Assembly: GCF_000429185.2 (NCBI RefSeq)
Contig: NZ_AUBJ02000001.1
Span: 1,860,001 to 1,924,000, forward strand
Source: Actinoalloteichus caeruleus DSM 43889
Lineage (GTDB): Bacteria > Actinomycetota > Actinomycetes > Mycobacteriales > Pseudonocardiaceae
Reading direction: 5' to 3'
DNA length: 64,000 nucleotides
Position numbers and translations under genes: made by a program. Positions 9,375 through 16,661 of this stretch are shown piece after piece. The notes below the pieces were generated by a model, which searched no databases, was not told where the DNA came from, and saw only the letters and a program-made list of their open reading frames with translations. How positions within the stretch are numbered: the first letter of the stretch is position 1; each line of letters starts with the position of its first letter.

Positions 9375-9575
9375 TCAGCAACAGGGCGGGTTGCAGCCGT
9401 TCGTCAGATTGCAGGACGTTCCGGACGTGCCCGTCGTCTCGCAGGTCACGAACGTGAACATCTCGGGGCGGAACGTCGCGTCAGCACCTCCGGTCACCTC
9501 GAGCTGGATGTCGAGATCCAGATCCGCGAGGCCGGGTTCCGCTTCGGTCTCCATGGCGGCGGTCGCTGTGGTCAC
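9375..9575 (-). CDS. lanA: Class I lanthipeptide precursor peptide (LanA)
   Basis: A 66-codon gene starts at GTG 9575 with a near-perfect ribosome site (AAGGAGG, 9580-9586) four bases upstream. The leader (about residues 1-35) is acidic and has LADLDLDIQLEV at 16-27, which resembles the F-[ND]-L-D box that binds LanB. The C-terminal part is rich in Ser/Thr and Cys: five cysteines at 45, 55, 61, 65 and 66 (NGCNPPCC at the end) and nine Ser/Thr from residue 41 on, but no Lys or Arg after residue 36. The two terminal cysteines recall the microbisporicin/planosporicin/gallidermin type, but the spacing here is different and no LanD decarboxylase is seen nearby. The core boundary is unknown. It heads the lanBC operon. 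Confidence 0.88.
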   Translation of the reverse strand: MTTATAAMETEAEPGLADLDLDIQLEVTGGADATFRPEMFTFVTCETTGTSGTSCNLTNGCNPPCC

Positions 9576-10233
9576 GTTGCCTCCTTGATATCCGGACGGT
9601 CGAAACACCGTCGGCGGCGGGGAAGGACCGCGCACGCGAGAAGGATCCGAACAGCACACGAGCAACCACCGGAACCGGGCGGGTCGAACGCCGGCCGGAG
9701 GATTTCTCCACCGGACCGGGATGACGCACCGCACGTACGTGATATTCCCACACCATCGGCTTGATTCCCTGCCGGACATTAACAGCCCCCTTTGAAGCCG
9801 TAAAGGGCGCTCGGGATCACGGAATCCGTTTCCGCGTCCGGGTTTAGTTCTCCTTAACCACGACTTGAGCGCGGCGGGACGAGTCGGTACACGCGATTCA
9901 CCGGCCGAGATGTCGGTGGCGGCCCACCGGGATCCCGCTCGCGGGAGCGAGGGATCCGGGAGTGCCCGACTCGCCCGGCGAGCACGCGGGAGGTGGCCTC
10001 GCGTACCGCCTCCGGGGTTCCCTCGGCTCGGGTCGGAGGTAGCGGCGCGGGCGGTCGGATCAGCCGCGGGCGATGCGATCTTCGGTGGCACGGGGCGGGC
10101 GCGCCGGCTGGCCCACACCCGCGCCCCGACGCCGCCTCGATGTCGGGGCGTCGACCGGGGGCTGGCGTTCGTGCTCCCGGGTGTCGCCGCGCACGGTGGG
10201 AACGGCGCGCGCGGCGGGAGGCTGAGGAGCGGT
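9576..10233. other. Promoter region of the lanthipeptide operon
   Basis: No gene is seen in this 658-base gap between the pirin stop and the precursor start. The part at about 9750-9870 is the most AT-rich of the surroundings and is the likely site of the lanA promoter, but no clear -35/-10 pair could be assigned. A 10-bp palindrome, CACGTACGTG (9732-9741), and a small hairpin in the leader (GACGGT 9595-9600 with ACCGTC 9607-9612) are candidate control sites. Confidence 0.45.
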
Positions 10234-11184
10234 TCAGCTCCGGCGGCGGGGGCGCAGGCGGACGCCGGGCAGCTCCGGCGCGGGGATGCGGTCGGTGCCG
10301 TGGCCGGCCACGACACCGAACCTGCCGTGGTGGTCCTCCCAGTCGGCTCGGGCGGCCTCGATCTCGGCGTGGTCGCGACCGACGAAGTTCCACCACATGA
10401 CCAGGTCGTCCGGGAACGGCTCCCCACCGAGCAGCAGGAGTCTCGTGCCCTCCGCCGCGCCTCGGAACTCCAGCCCGCTCCGTCCGGTGCCGAGGTAGAG
10501 CAGCGGACCGGGGGTGACGCGGACCCCGTCCACCTCCACCTCGCCGGACACGACCAACACGGCGTGTTCGAAGTCCTCGCGCACCGGCAGTTCGGCCCGG
10601 CCGGGCGCGAGGGACAGCTCCGCTCCGAGGAGGGGGCTGTGCGTCGTCGCCGGGGAGCGGACCCCAGCGAGGTCACCCATGAGGACGGTGGCCCGCAGCG
10701 GGCCGGTCTCGTGGCGGGGCAGGTCGAGGTGCTGTTCGAACCCGGGGTCGATCCGGGCGCGGTCGGCGGGCAGCGCCACCCAGAGTTGCAGGCCGTGCAG
10801 GGCCTCCCCGCCCTCGGGGGAGACCTCGGAGTGGGAGACGCCTCGGCCCGCCGTCATGAGGTTCAGCTGCCCGGGTCGGACGAGCACGTCGCTGCCGACG
10901 CTGTCGCGGTGCCGGATCTCGCCGCTGATCGGCCACGTCACCGTCTGGAGGCCGATGTGCGGGTGGGGTAGGACGGTCATCGGGATGCGTTGGGGGCCGA
11001 ACTGGTCGAGGAAGCACCAGGCACCCACGGTGGGCAGGGTGCGTTGGGGGAGCACGCGGTCCACCCGCACCCCCCGGATCCCGCCGAGGGGCACCTCGCG
11101 GGCCGGGTGGAGCTCGCGGACCGGGCGGCTGGTCGTCGCTGAGCCGCAGCGGGTCTCGGCGGGCTGGGTGGACAGGTCACTCAT
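10234..11184 (-). CDS. Pirin family protein
   Basis: The 316-residue protein is a bicupin of the pirin family. The metal-binding part of the N-terminal cupin reads VLPHPHIGLQTVTW (about residues 71-84), followed by LMTAGRGVSHSE (109-120), with the expected His residues. The C-terminal pirin domain includes ELPVREDFEHAVLVVSGEVE. Pirins bind iron; some act as quercetin 2,3-dioxygenases, others as redox-sensing co-regulators, and which applies here is unknown. The start at 11184 overlaps the end of the small acetyltransferase gene by eight bases, so the two are probably co-transcribed. Confidence 0.9.
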   Translation of the reverse strand: MSDLSTQPAETRCGSATTSRPVRELHPAREVPLGGIRGVRVDRVLPQRTLPTVGAWCFLDQFGPQRIPMTVLPHPHIGLQTVTWPISGEIRHRDSVGSDVLVRPGQLNLMTAGRGVSHSEVSPEGGEALHGLQLWVALPADRARIDPGFEQHLDLPRHETGPLRATVLMGDLAGVRSPATTHSPLLGAELSLAPGRAELPVREDFEHAVLVVSGEVEVDGVRVTPGPLLYLGTGRSGLEFRGAAEGTRLLLLGGEPFPDDLVMWWNFVGRDHAEIEAARADWEDHHGRFGVVAGHGTDRIPAPELPGVRLRPRRRS

Positions 11185-11494
11185 CGCCGCCACCGCCCTG
11201 CGGGCGGGGCTGCCGGACGTGCGGGGCGAAGCGGGGGTTCCTGGCGACGAAATCGGCGATGAAGGAGCACACCGGGACGATCTTGTGGCCGCGCGCGACG
11301 ACGTCGTCGAGGGCTCCGGTGGCGAGCCGGGTGCCCAGGCCCTGCCCCGCGAAGTCGTTGGACACCTCGGTGTGGGTGAGGATCGTGGAGTTCCCGACCT
11401 CCTGGAAGTCGGCGAACCCGGCCCGGGTGTCACCGACCCACACCTCGTACCGGGAGCGCCCCTCGTCGCGGACCACCCTGGCTTCCTCGACCAT
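11177..11494 (-). CDS. Small GNAT-family (YjdJ-type) acetyltransferase
   Basis: The 105-residue protein fits the compact single-domain N-acetyltransferase family (Gcn5-related, YjdJ/DUF1794-like). It has the beta-strand pair SRYEVWVGDTRAGFADF, the acidic substrate segment ILTHTEVSNDF and the acetyl-CoA pyrophosphate loop GQGLGTRLATGALDDVVARG. It ends with IVPVCSFIADFVARNPRFA, typical of these small members. Substrate unknown. It is the first gene of a two-gene unit with pirin. The upstream gap to the divergent dehydrogenase (11495-11697) is free of genes. Confidence 0.85.
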   Translation of the reverse strand: MVEEARVVRDEGRSRYEVWVGDTRAGFADFQEVGNSTILTHTEVSNDFAGQGLGTRLATGALDDVVARGHKIVPVCSFIADFVARNPRFAPHVRQPRPQGGGGDE

Positions 11495-11697
11495 CGCGTG
11501 CCCTCCTGATCACCGGCTCCCCGCAGCAGATGACGGGGACGCCCCCGCATTCTGCCAACCGGGCGGGGCCGGTGACGACCGACCAGCCTTGCCCTGCTGC
11601 CTAGGCTGACCGTGATCGCGGTGGTGCTCGCCTCGCCCCGGCCCGGCGGGTGCCGGTCGGCGCGGGGCGGGGACACGGAACAGCACGGGAGGCGCGG

Positions 11698-13233
11698 ATG
11701 CGGGTCAGGGTCGTCGGTGCCGGGGTGATGGGGCGGGGCATCGCCCAGTGGGCGGCCACGGCCGGTCACACGGTCGAGCTCGCCGACGCGAGACCGGCGG
11801 CCGTGGGGGAGGCCGTCGAGTTCACGCGGTCGATGCTCGGCCGCGCGGTCGAGCGGGGCCGGTTGAGCGCCGAACAGGGCGCGGCGGCGGGGGCGCTGCT
11901 GGTGCCCCTCGACTCGCCGTGGGAGCCCGGGCCTGAGGTGGACCTGGTGGTGGAGGCGGTGCGGGAGGACCTGGCCACCAAGGTGGAGGTGTTCACCCGG
12001 CTGGCGGAGGTGCTGCCCGCGCACACGGTGTTCACCAGCAACACCTCGTCGATCCCGATCACCAGGATCGCGGCGTCCCTGGCCGACCCGTCCCGGCTGG
12101 CCGGCCTGCACTTCTTCAACCCGGTTCCGCTGATGCGGTTGGTGGAGGTCGTGCCGGGCGCCAGGACCCGACCGGAGATCCCGGGGCTGCTCGCGGAGTT
12201 CGTGCGGGGCTGCGGGCACCGGCCGGTGGTGGTGGCCGACACCCCGGGTTTCCTGGTGAACCACGCCGGGCGTGGGCTGGTGACGGAGGCGTTGGCGCTG
12301 GTGGAGGAGGCCACCGCTGGTGTGCCCACCCTGGACGCCATCGCCAGGGACGTGCTCGGATTGCGGATGGGGCCCTTCGAGTTGATGGACCTCACCGGGC
12401 TCGACGTCACCGACGCCGTCATCGACTCGGTGTGGCAGGGCTTCCGCTGTTCGGACCGGTTGCGGCCCTCGTTCCTGACCCCGAACCGGGTGGCCGCCGG
12501 CCTGCACGGCCGCAAGACGGGCGAGGGCTTCTACTCCTACGGCGACCCCGGCCCGTCCCGGGCGGCGGAGCCACCCGTCGTGGGGGACCGGGGCCGGGTG
12601 TTCCGGGTGGCGGGGTCCGGGGTGGACGCCACCGCCCTGCGGAACCGGCTGGTGGCGGTGGGCGGGCGTTTCGTCGACAACCCGGCCGTCGCGGCCGAGG
12701 GCACCCCGGTGCTCGTGCCCACGTGGGGGACGACGGTCGCCGCGCTCGTCGCCGAGCACCGGCTGCCCCCGGCCGGCACCGTCGGGGTGGACCCGCTGTC
12801 GCTGGCTCCGGGCAGCGGTCGGATCGTGCTGGCCGCGACTCCCGCCGTGGACGGCACCGTGGTGGCCGACGCCCGCGCGGTCCTCGCCGGTCCGGGAGGC
12901 GACCCGGAGGAACGGGTGGTGTCGGTGGTGCGGGACACGGCCGGCTCGGTGGCGCAGCGCCTGGTGGCCTCGATCGTCGGGGTGGCCGCCTCCATCGCGG
13001 AGCGGGACCTGGCCAGCCCGGAGGACGTGGACCTCGCGGTGAGCCTCGCGCTCGGCTACCCGCACGGCCCGCTGTCCTGGGGTGACCGGATCGGCGCGCG
13101 CCGGCTCCTCGCCCTCCAGACCGCCCTGTTCGTCACCACCGGCGACCCCCGGTACCGGCCGACCCGGTGGGTGACCGAGCGCGCCCAGTTGGGGTTGCCG
13201 CTGACGACTCCCGCGAGCGGCCACCACGACTGA
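11698..13233 (+). CDS. 3-hydroxyacyl-CoA dehydrogenase (PaaH-like, two-domain)
   Basis: The ATG at 11698 follows GGGAGG, giving 511 residues. The N-terminal Rossmann domain starts at once with VVGAGVMGRGIAQWAATAGH (NAD-binding G-x-G-x-x-G at residues 6-11). The active-site region includes GLHFFNPVPLMRLVEVVPG, and TPGFLVNHAGRGLVTEAL leads into the helical 3HCDH domain (DLTGLDVTDAVIDSV). A second 3HCDH-like unit follows in the C-terminal 200 residues and ends SLALGYPHGPLSWGDRIGARRLLA. This two-unit build and length match the PaaH/PaaC group that oxidises 3-hydroxyadipyl-CoA or similar substrates; the exact acyl chain is not readable. It is transcribed alone, divergently from the GNAT gene. Confidence 0.88.
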   Translation: MRVRVVGAGVMGRGIAQWAATAGHTVELADARPAAVGEAVEFTRSMLGRAVERGRLSAEQGAAAGALLVPLDSPWEPGPEVDLVVEAVREDLATKVEVFTRLAEVLPAHTVFTSNTSSIPITRIAASLADPSRLAGLHFFNPVPLMRLVEVVPGARTRPEIPGLLAEFVRGCGHRPVVVADTPGFLVNHAGRGLVTEALALVEEATAGVPTLDAIARDVLGLRMGPFELMDLTGLDVTDAVIDSVWQGFRCSDRLRPSFLTPNRVAAGLHGRKTGEGFYSYGDPGPSRAAEPPVVGDRGRVFRVAGSGVDATALRNRLVAVGGRFVDNPAVAAEGTPVLVPTWGTTVAALVAEHRLPPAGTVGVDPLSLAPGSGRIVLAATPAVDGTVVADARAVLAGPGGDPEERVVSVVRDTAGSVAQRLVASIVGVAASIAERDLASPEDVDLAVSLALGYPHGPLSWGDRIGARRLLALQTALFVTTGDPRYRPTRWVTERAQLGLPLTTPASGHHD

Positions 13234-13316
13234 CCCGGAGGGCCCCCTCGCTGGGGCCGGTGGGACGGAGGCGTCGACCTGGGGTGGGTAGGGAGCCGGG
13301 TGGCCGGTCGGCCCGC

Positions 13317-13922
13317 TCAGCCGGTGAGCGTCGACCGCGCCGCCCGCTGGCTCTCCAGGATGGCCAGTGTGCTCGGCGCCGCCTCGGGATCCGGCCAACC
13401 CGCCGGATCCCACAGCGAGGACCTGAGGAACGATCGTCCGCAGTGGACGAACAACTCGTCGACGGCCACCTCGACCGCCAGGGACGGCCTGGTGCCCTCC
13501 AACGCCAACCGGTCGAAGTAGGGGGCCGAGCGCAGGACGGTCGCCCGCCCGTTGACGCGCAGCGTCTCGAGGCGGCCCGGCATCAGGAACAACAGGCCCA
13601 CTCCGGGGTTGCGCAGCAGGTTCCGCAGGCTGTCCAACCGACGGTTGCCGGGGCGGTCGGCGAAGGCGAGGGACCGTCCGCCGTCGAGGACCAGGACGCT
13701 GCCCGGCGGGTCGCCCCGGGGTGAGACGTCGAGGGCGCCGCCGTCGCCGGTGGTGGCGAGCAGGAAGAACGGTGATGCCTGGATGAACCGCCCGGACTGC
13801 TCGTCGATGACGGGGATCGCCTTGTTCGCCATCGCGGGTAACGGGTCGTCGACGATCTCGCGGAGTTCGGCCTCGCTGGTGACGGCGCGGCGCGTGGTCG
13901 GGTTGGCGTCCTTGCCACTCAT
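13317..13922 (-). CDS. Pyridoxamine 5'-phosphate oxidase-fold protein
   Basis: The start ATG at 13922 has GAGGGA upstream and gives 201 residues. The split-barrel flavin-binding fold is shown by FFLLATTGDGGALDVSPRGD, LAFADRPGNRRLDSLRNLL and VGLLFLMPGRLETLRVNGRA. These match the MSMEG_1061/PNPOx-like FMN-binding subfamily rather than true pyridoxine oxidase. Such proteins reduce or bind F420/FMN cofactors or detoxify xenobiotics; the role is unassigned. It lies convergent to the hydroxyacyl-CoA dehydrogenase and just downstream of the siderophore-interacting protein gene, 95 bases away on the same strand. Confidence 0.82.
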   Translation of the reverse strand: MSGKDANPTTRRAVTSEAELREIVDDPLPAMANKAIPVIDEQSGRFIQASPFFLLATTGDGGALDVSPRGDPPGSVLVLDGGRSLAFADRPGNRRLDSLRNLLRNPGVGLLFLMPGRLETLRVNGRATVLRSAPYFDRLALEGTRPSLAVEVAVDELFVHCGRSFLRSSLWDPAGWPDPEAAPSTLAILESQRAARSTLTG

Positions 13923-14017
13923 GTGGGTCCCTCGTCGTCCGGGTGCGGGGTGCGCGCGCTTCCACCTGCGGGCCGGACGTGGGCCGGGTGCCGGCGTCGG
14001 CGACGGCACCCCGGATG

Positions 14018-14842
14018 TTAGTGCCGCCAGTAGCCTCCGAAGTAGTGCGAGCGCCGGTCCCAGCCGAGGTCGCCGAGCAGGTGCCGCCGGAGGGCGGCGA
14101 CGAGCCCGGCCTCCCCCGCCACCCAGGCGTAGGGGGTGCCGGCGGGCAGGTCGAGACCCGCGAGTTCCGCGACCAGCCGATCCCCGGGTTCGACGCCGGT
14201 CTCCTCGGCGAGCCAGCGGATCTCCACGCCGGGGCCGGCGACCAACGCTTGCGCGTCGTCCTCGGCCGGCACCGACACCAGCACGCGGGCGACGGCGTCG
14301 GGAGGCAGCGACTCGACGATCGCCCCGATCGCGGGGAGGGCCGTGGCGTCGCCCACCAACAGCTGCCAGTCGGCGGCTCCGGGACGGTACTCGACTCCGA
14401 CCGACTCACCCTGGTGGTGCGCGGCGGGCGCGACCAGTCCGAGGACGGCGCCCGGCCGGACGCGGTTGGCCCAGCGGGTGGCGGGGCCGGCGTCGCCGTG
14501 CAACGCGAAGTCGATGTCGATCTCGGCGAGTTCGGGGCGGTGCTCCCGGATGGTGTAGGTGCGCATGGGGGGTTGGAGGGCCTCGGGCATGGCGCGCCAC
14601 GCCTGGTACCAGTCGTCGCCGGCGGGCAGTTGGGGGCGGTCCTCGCCGTCGAGGGGCAGCAGGATCTTGACGCGCTGGTCGTACCCGCCGCTGCCGACGG
14701 TGGCGATGGGGCCGCCACCGAAGGTCACCCGCATCATGTTCGGGGTGACCAGGCGGGCGGCGGTCACCGTGGCGTGGCAGACGGTGGACGTGGGGCGTGC
14801 GGTCGTGGGCCGGGGTGCGACGGTGGCGTTCGGGGCGGTCAT
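14018..14842 (-). CDS. Siderophore-interacting protein (ferric-siderophore reductase family)
   Basis: The ATG at 14842 is preceded by AAGGAGG at ideal spacing; the product is 274 residues. The N-terminal FAD-binding barrel includes MMRVTFGG and MRTYTIRE (the RxYT flavin motif). A SIP-type NAD-like domain follows, with GDATALPAIGAIVESLP and a C-terminal aromatic end YFGGYWRH that is diagnostic for the family (ViuB/SIP). These cytoplasmic flavoproteins release iron from imported ferric siderophores by reduction. An iron-box operator lies about 105 bases upstream, so iron repression by an IdeR/DmdR protein is likely. Confidence 0.9.
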   Translation of the reverse strand: MTAPNATVAPRPTTARPTSTVCHATVTAARLVTPNMMRVTFGGGPIATVGSGGYDQRVKILLPLDGEDRPQLPAGDDWYQAWRAMPEALQPPMRTYTIREHRPELAEIDIDFALHGDAGPATRWANRVRPGAVLGLVAPAAHHQGESVGVEYRPGAADWQLLVGDATALPAIGAIVESLPPDAVARVLVSVPAEDDAQALVAGPGVEIRWLAEETGVEPGDRLVAELAGLDLPAGTPYAWVAGEAGLVAALRRHLLGDLGWDRRSHYFGGYWRH

Positions 14843-14945
14843 CGGCTCCTCCTTCGGACCCGGAGCCGGCCGAGCACGCCGGCCGACGGCGCGGCGAGCC
14901 GGGATGACCGGCGGGGGCGGGTCACGGACACCTCCAGGGGGGCGT

Positions 14946-14964
14946 TCAGGTTTGCCTACCCTAA
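14946..14964. promoter_or_regulatory. Iron box (IdeR/DmdR-type operator)
   Basis: The 19 bases TCAGGTTTGCCTACCCTAA, read on the minus strand as TTAGGGTAGGCAAACCTGA, match the actinobacterial iron-regulator consensus TTAGGTTAGGCTAACCTAA at 16 of 19 positions. The site lies 104-122 bases upstream of the siderophore-interacting protein start, in the promoter position. The function follows from the known family; binding itself is inferred. Confidence 0.75.
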
Positions 14965-15327
14965 CCTCCCGGTTCGCCCGTTCGGGCGAGGGGATGTCCA
15001 CCGTCACACCCGCCCGGATCCCCGTCCACAGTGGGTGACGTCAAGATCGCCGGCCGTGCGGGGCTGGGAGGGCTGCCGGGGTCCGGGGTCCCGGTCGGGC
15101 CCCCGCCGCACCCGCGACCGGGCACCGCTGCGGGACGGAACCCGCACTCCCCCGCCCCGCCCGCGGGGCACCCGTTCTCCCCTGACCGGCGCCCCACCGG
15201 GCCACGAGCGGCCCCGCCCGGAGTTCCCACCCTGGAAGCCGGGCGCACCACCAGCCACCCCGGCCGGCGGGATGACGCATCCGGGAGGCCGGACCTGGTC
15301 CTGGGGCGGGTGGTCCCGAACCGGCCC
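14965..15327. other. Non-coding spacer
   Basis: No gene or clear signal is seen between the iron box and the end of the malonate operon. The sequence is extremely G+C rich. Open frames here lack ribosome sites and protein-like composition. Confidence 0.5.
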
Positions 15328-15921
15328 TCACGCCCCAGGGCGGACGATGCCCCGTGCGAGCCCCAACCCCACCACGTCCTGCGGGCGCAGCCGCAGCTGG
15401 TCGGCGGTGGCGGGCACCTCGGAGGGATCCCGCTTCAGGATGGCGGCCGCCGCCTCCGGGGAGGTCACCGAGAAGTAGCTGTCCGGGGCCATCCAGGTGT
15501 TCTCCGACGAGGCGAACGCCAACGCCCCACCCGAACCGCCCTCCCCCACCACCAGGGTGGTCACCGGCACCCTCGCCTCGGCGATCGCCGCGAACAGGGC
15601 ACCGATCGCGCCCCCGGCCCCGGCCCGTTCGGCGGCCCCGTCGTTGGCCGCGCCCACCGTGTCCACCAGCGTCAGCACCGGGACACCGAGCCGGTCGGCC
15701 AGCCGCACCAGCCGGGCCGCGGTCCGGAACCCGGTCGGTGTCGTCGGGGTCCCCAGTTGCGCCGCGTAGGCCACCGACCGCTCGCCCCGCCAGCCGAACC
15801 CGCAGGCCACGCCGTCATCCACGCCCCCGACGCGGTCACCCCGGATGTCCTCCCGCCAGTCGAAGTGGGCGTCGAGGTAGGCGTCGGCCCGGGGCCGCCG
15901 GGGAGACCGCGCCGCGCTCAC
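15328..15921 (-). CDS. Carboxyltransferase alpha-type subunit (AccA-like, short)
   Basis: The GTG at 15921 overlaps the stop of the beta-type gene by four bases (GTGA), giving 197 residues. The crotonase-like fold of the AccA domain is seen in DAYLDAHFDWREDIRGDR, ADRLGVPVLTLVDTVGAAND, VTTLVVGEGGSGGALAFAS and YFSVTSPEAAAAILKRD. The subunit is shorter than bacterial AccA (about 320 residues) and begins close to the core domain. No biotin carboxylase or carrier protein gene is nearby. With MatB and MatC upstream, a CoA-dependent decarboxylation of malonyl-CoA is an attractive role. A normal acetyl-CoA carboxylase function with partners encoded elsewhere remains possible. Confidence 0.8.
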   Translation of the reverse strand: MSAARSPRRPRADAYLDAHFDWREDIRGDRVGGVDDGVACGFGWRGERSVAYAAQLGTPTTPTGFRTAARLVRLADRLGVPVLTLVDTVGAANDGAAERAGAGGAIGALFAAIAEARVPVTTLVVGEGGSGGALAFASSENTWMAPDSYFSVTSPEAAAAILKRDPSEVPATADQLRLRPQDVVGLGLARGIVRPGA

Positions 15922-16661
15922 CGCCTCCCACCCGGTGCGGGGAGGGCGCGCCGCCCCAGGGCGGCCGGCGGCGCGACCGGCCCCACCGCCGGCCTGGTCA
16001 GCAACCGCACCCAGCGGCCCACCACGGCGGGCAGGTCCCGTTCCGGCACGACCGCGTCGACGTGCCCGGCGGCGAACTGCCCCTCGGCGGTGTAGGCGGC
16101 CTCGTCGCCGGGCGGGCGGACGCGGGACCCCGCGAAGCCGATCTGCGCCCCCGGCGTGGCCAGGGTGACGTCCGCGCCGCTGGCCAGGGTCGCCCACCCC
16201 CCACCGGTGGTGGGGTCGAGGGCCACCGCGAGCTGCGGCACCCCGGCGAGCCGGGTCCGGCCCATCTCGGTGGCGATGCGGTGCAGTTGGGACAGCGCGG
16301 CCATCCCCTCCTGGGTGCGGCTGCCGCCGGTCGCGACGAGCGACACCACCGGGGTACCCCGCTCCCGGGCCTGGGCGAGGGCCGCCCGCACCCGCTGCCC
16401 GGTGCGGTGACCGATCGAACCGCCGAGGAAACCGAACTCGAAGGCCACCAGGGTCACCGGCACACCGGCCACCGTGCCGGTGCCGCAGACCACCGACTCG
16501 CTCTCCCCGGACCGCTCGGCCGCGCGGGCGTGCGCACCGCCGTACCCCGGCCAGCCGATCGGCCCATCCCCCTCCAGGGGATCGGTGTCCACCGGGACCG
16601 ACGCGACGACGTCGGCCGCCAGGGCGCGCATCAGGACCCGGGCCGGCACCCGCTCACCCAC
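15918..16661 (-). CDS. Carboxyltransferase beta-type subunit (AccD-like, no zinc ribbon)
   Basis: The 247-residue protein has the AccD/carboxyltransferase core: LVAFEFGFLGGSIGHRTGQR, the oxyanion-type loop ATGGSRTQEGMAALSQ, ALDPTTGGGWATLA and AQIGFAGSRV. The N-terminal CxxC...CxxC zinc ribbon of bacterial AccD is missing; the N-terminus is only a short lead-in. The start overlaps the end of the MatB gene by eight bases and its stop overlaps the alpha-type start, so both subunits are made in step with MatB. Together they would form an alpha/beta carboxyltransferase acting on malonyl-CoA. Confidence 0.8.
   Translation of the reverse strand: MGERVPARVLMRALAADVVASVPVDTDPLEGDGPIGWPGYGGAHARAAERSGESESVVCGTGTVAGVPVTLVAFEFGFLGGSIGHRTGQRVRAALAQARERGTPVVSLVATGGSRTQEGMAALSQLHRIATEMGRTRLAGVPQLAVALDPTTGGGWATLASGADVTLATPGAQIGFAGSRVRPPGDEAAYTAEGQFAAGHVDAVVPERDLPAVVGRWVRLLTRPAVGPVAPPAALGRRALPAPGGRR

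Noticed and set aside
10234-14718. A very long open frame on the minus strand (about 1,500 codons)
   Set aside because: Only its last 316 codons are a protein (pirin). The rest runs antisense through the hydroxyacyl-CoA dehydrogenase and other genes and has the Arg/Pro-rich composition of shadow frames in high-GC DNA.
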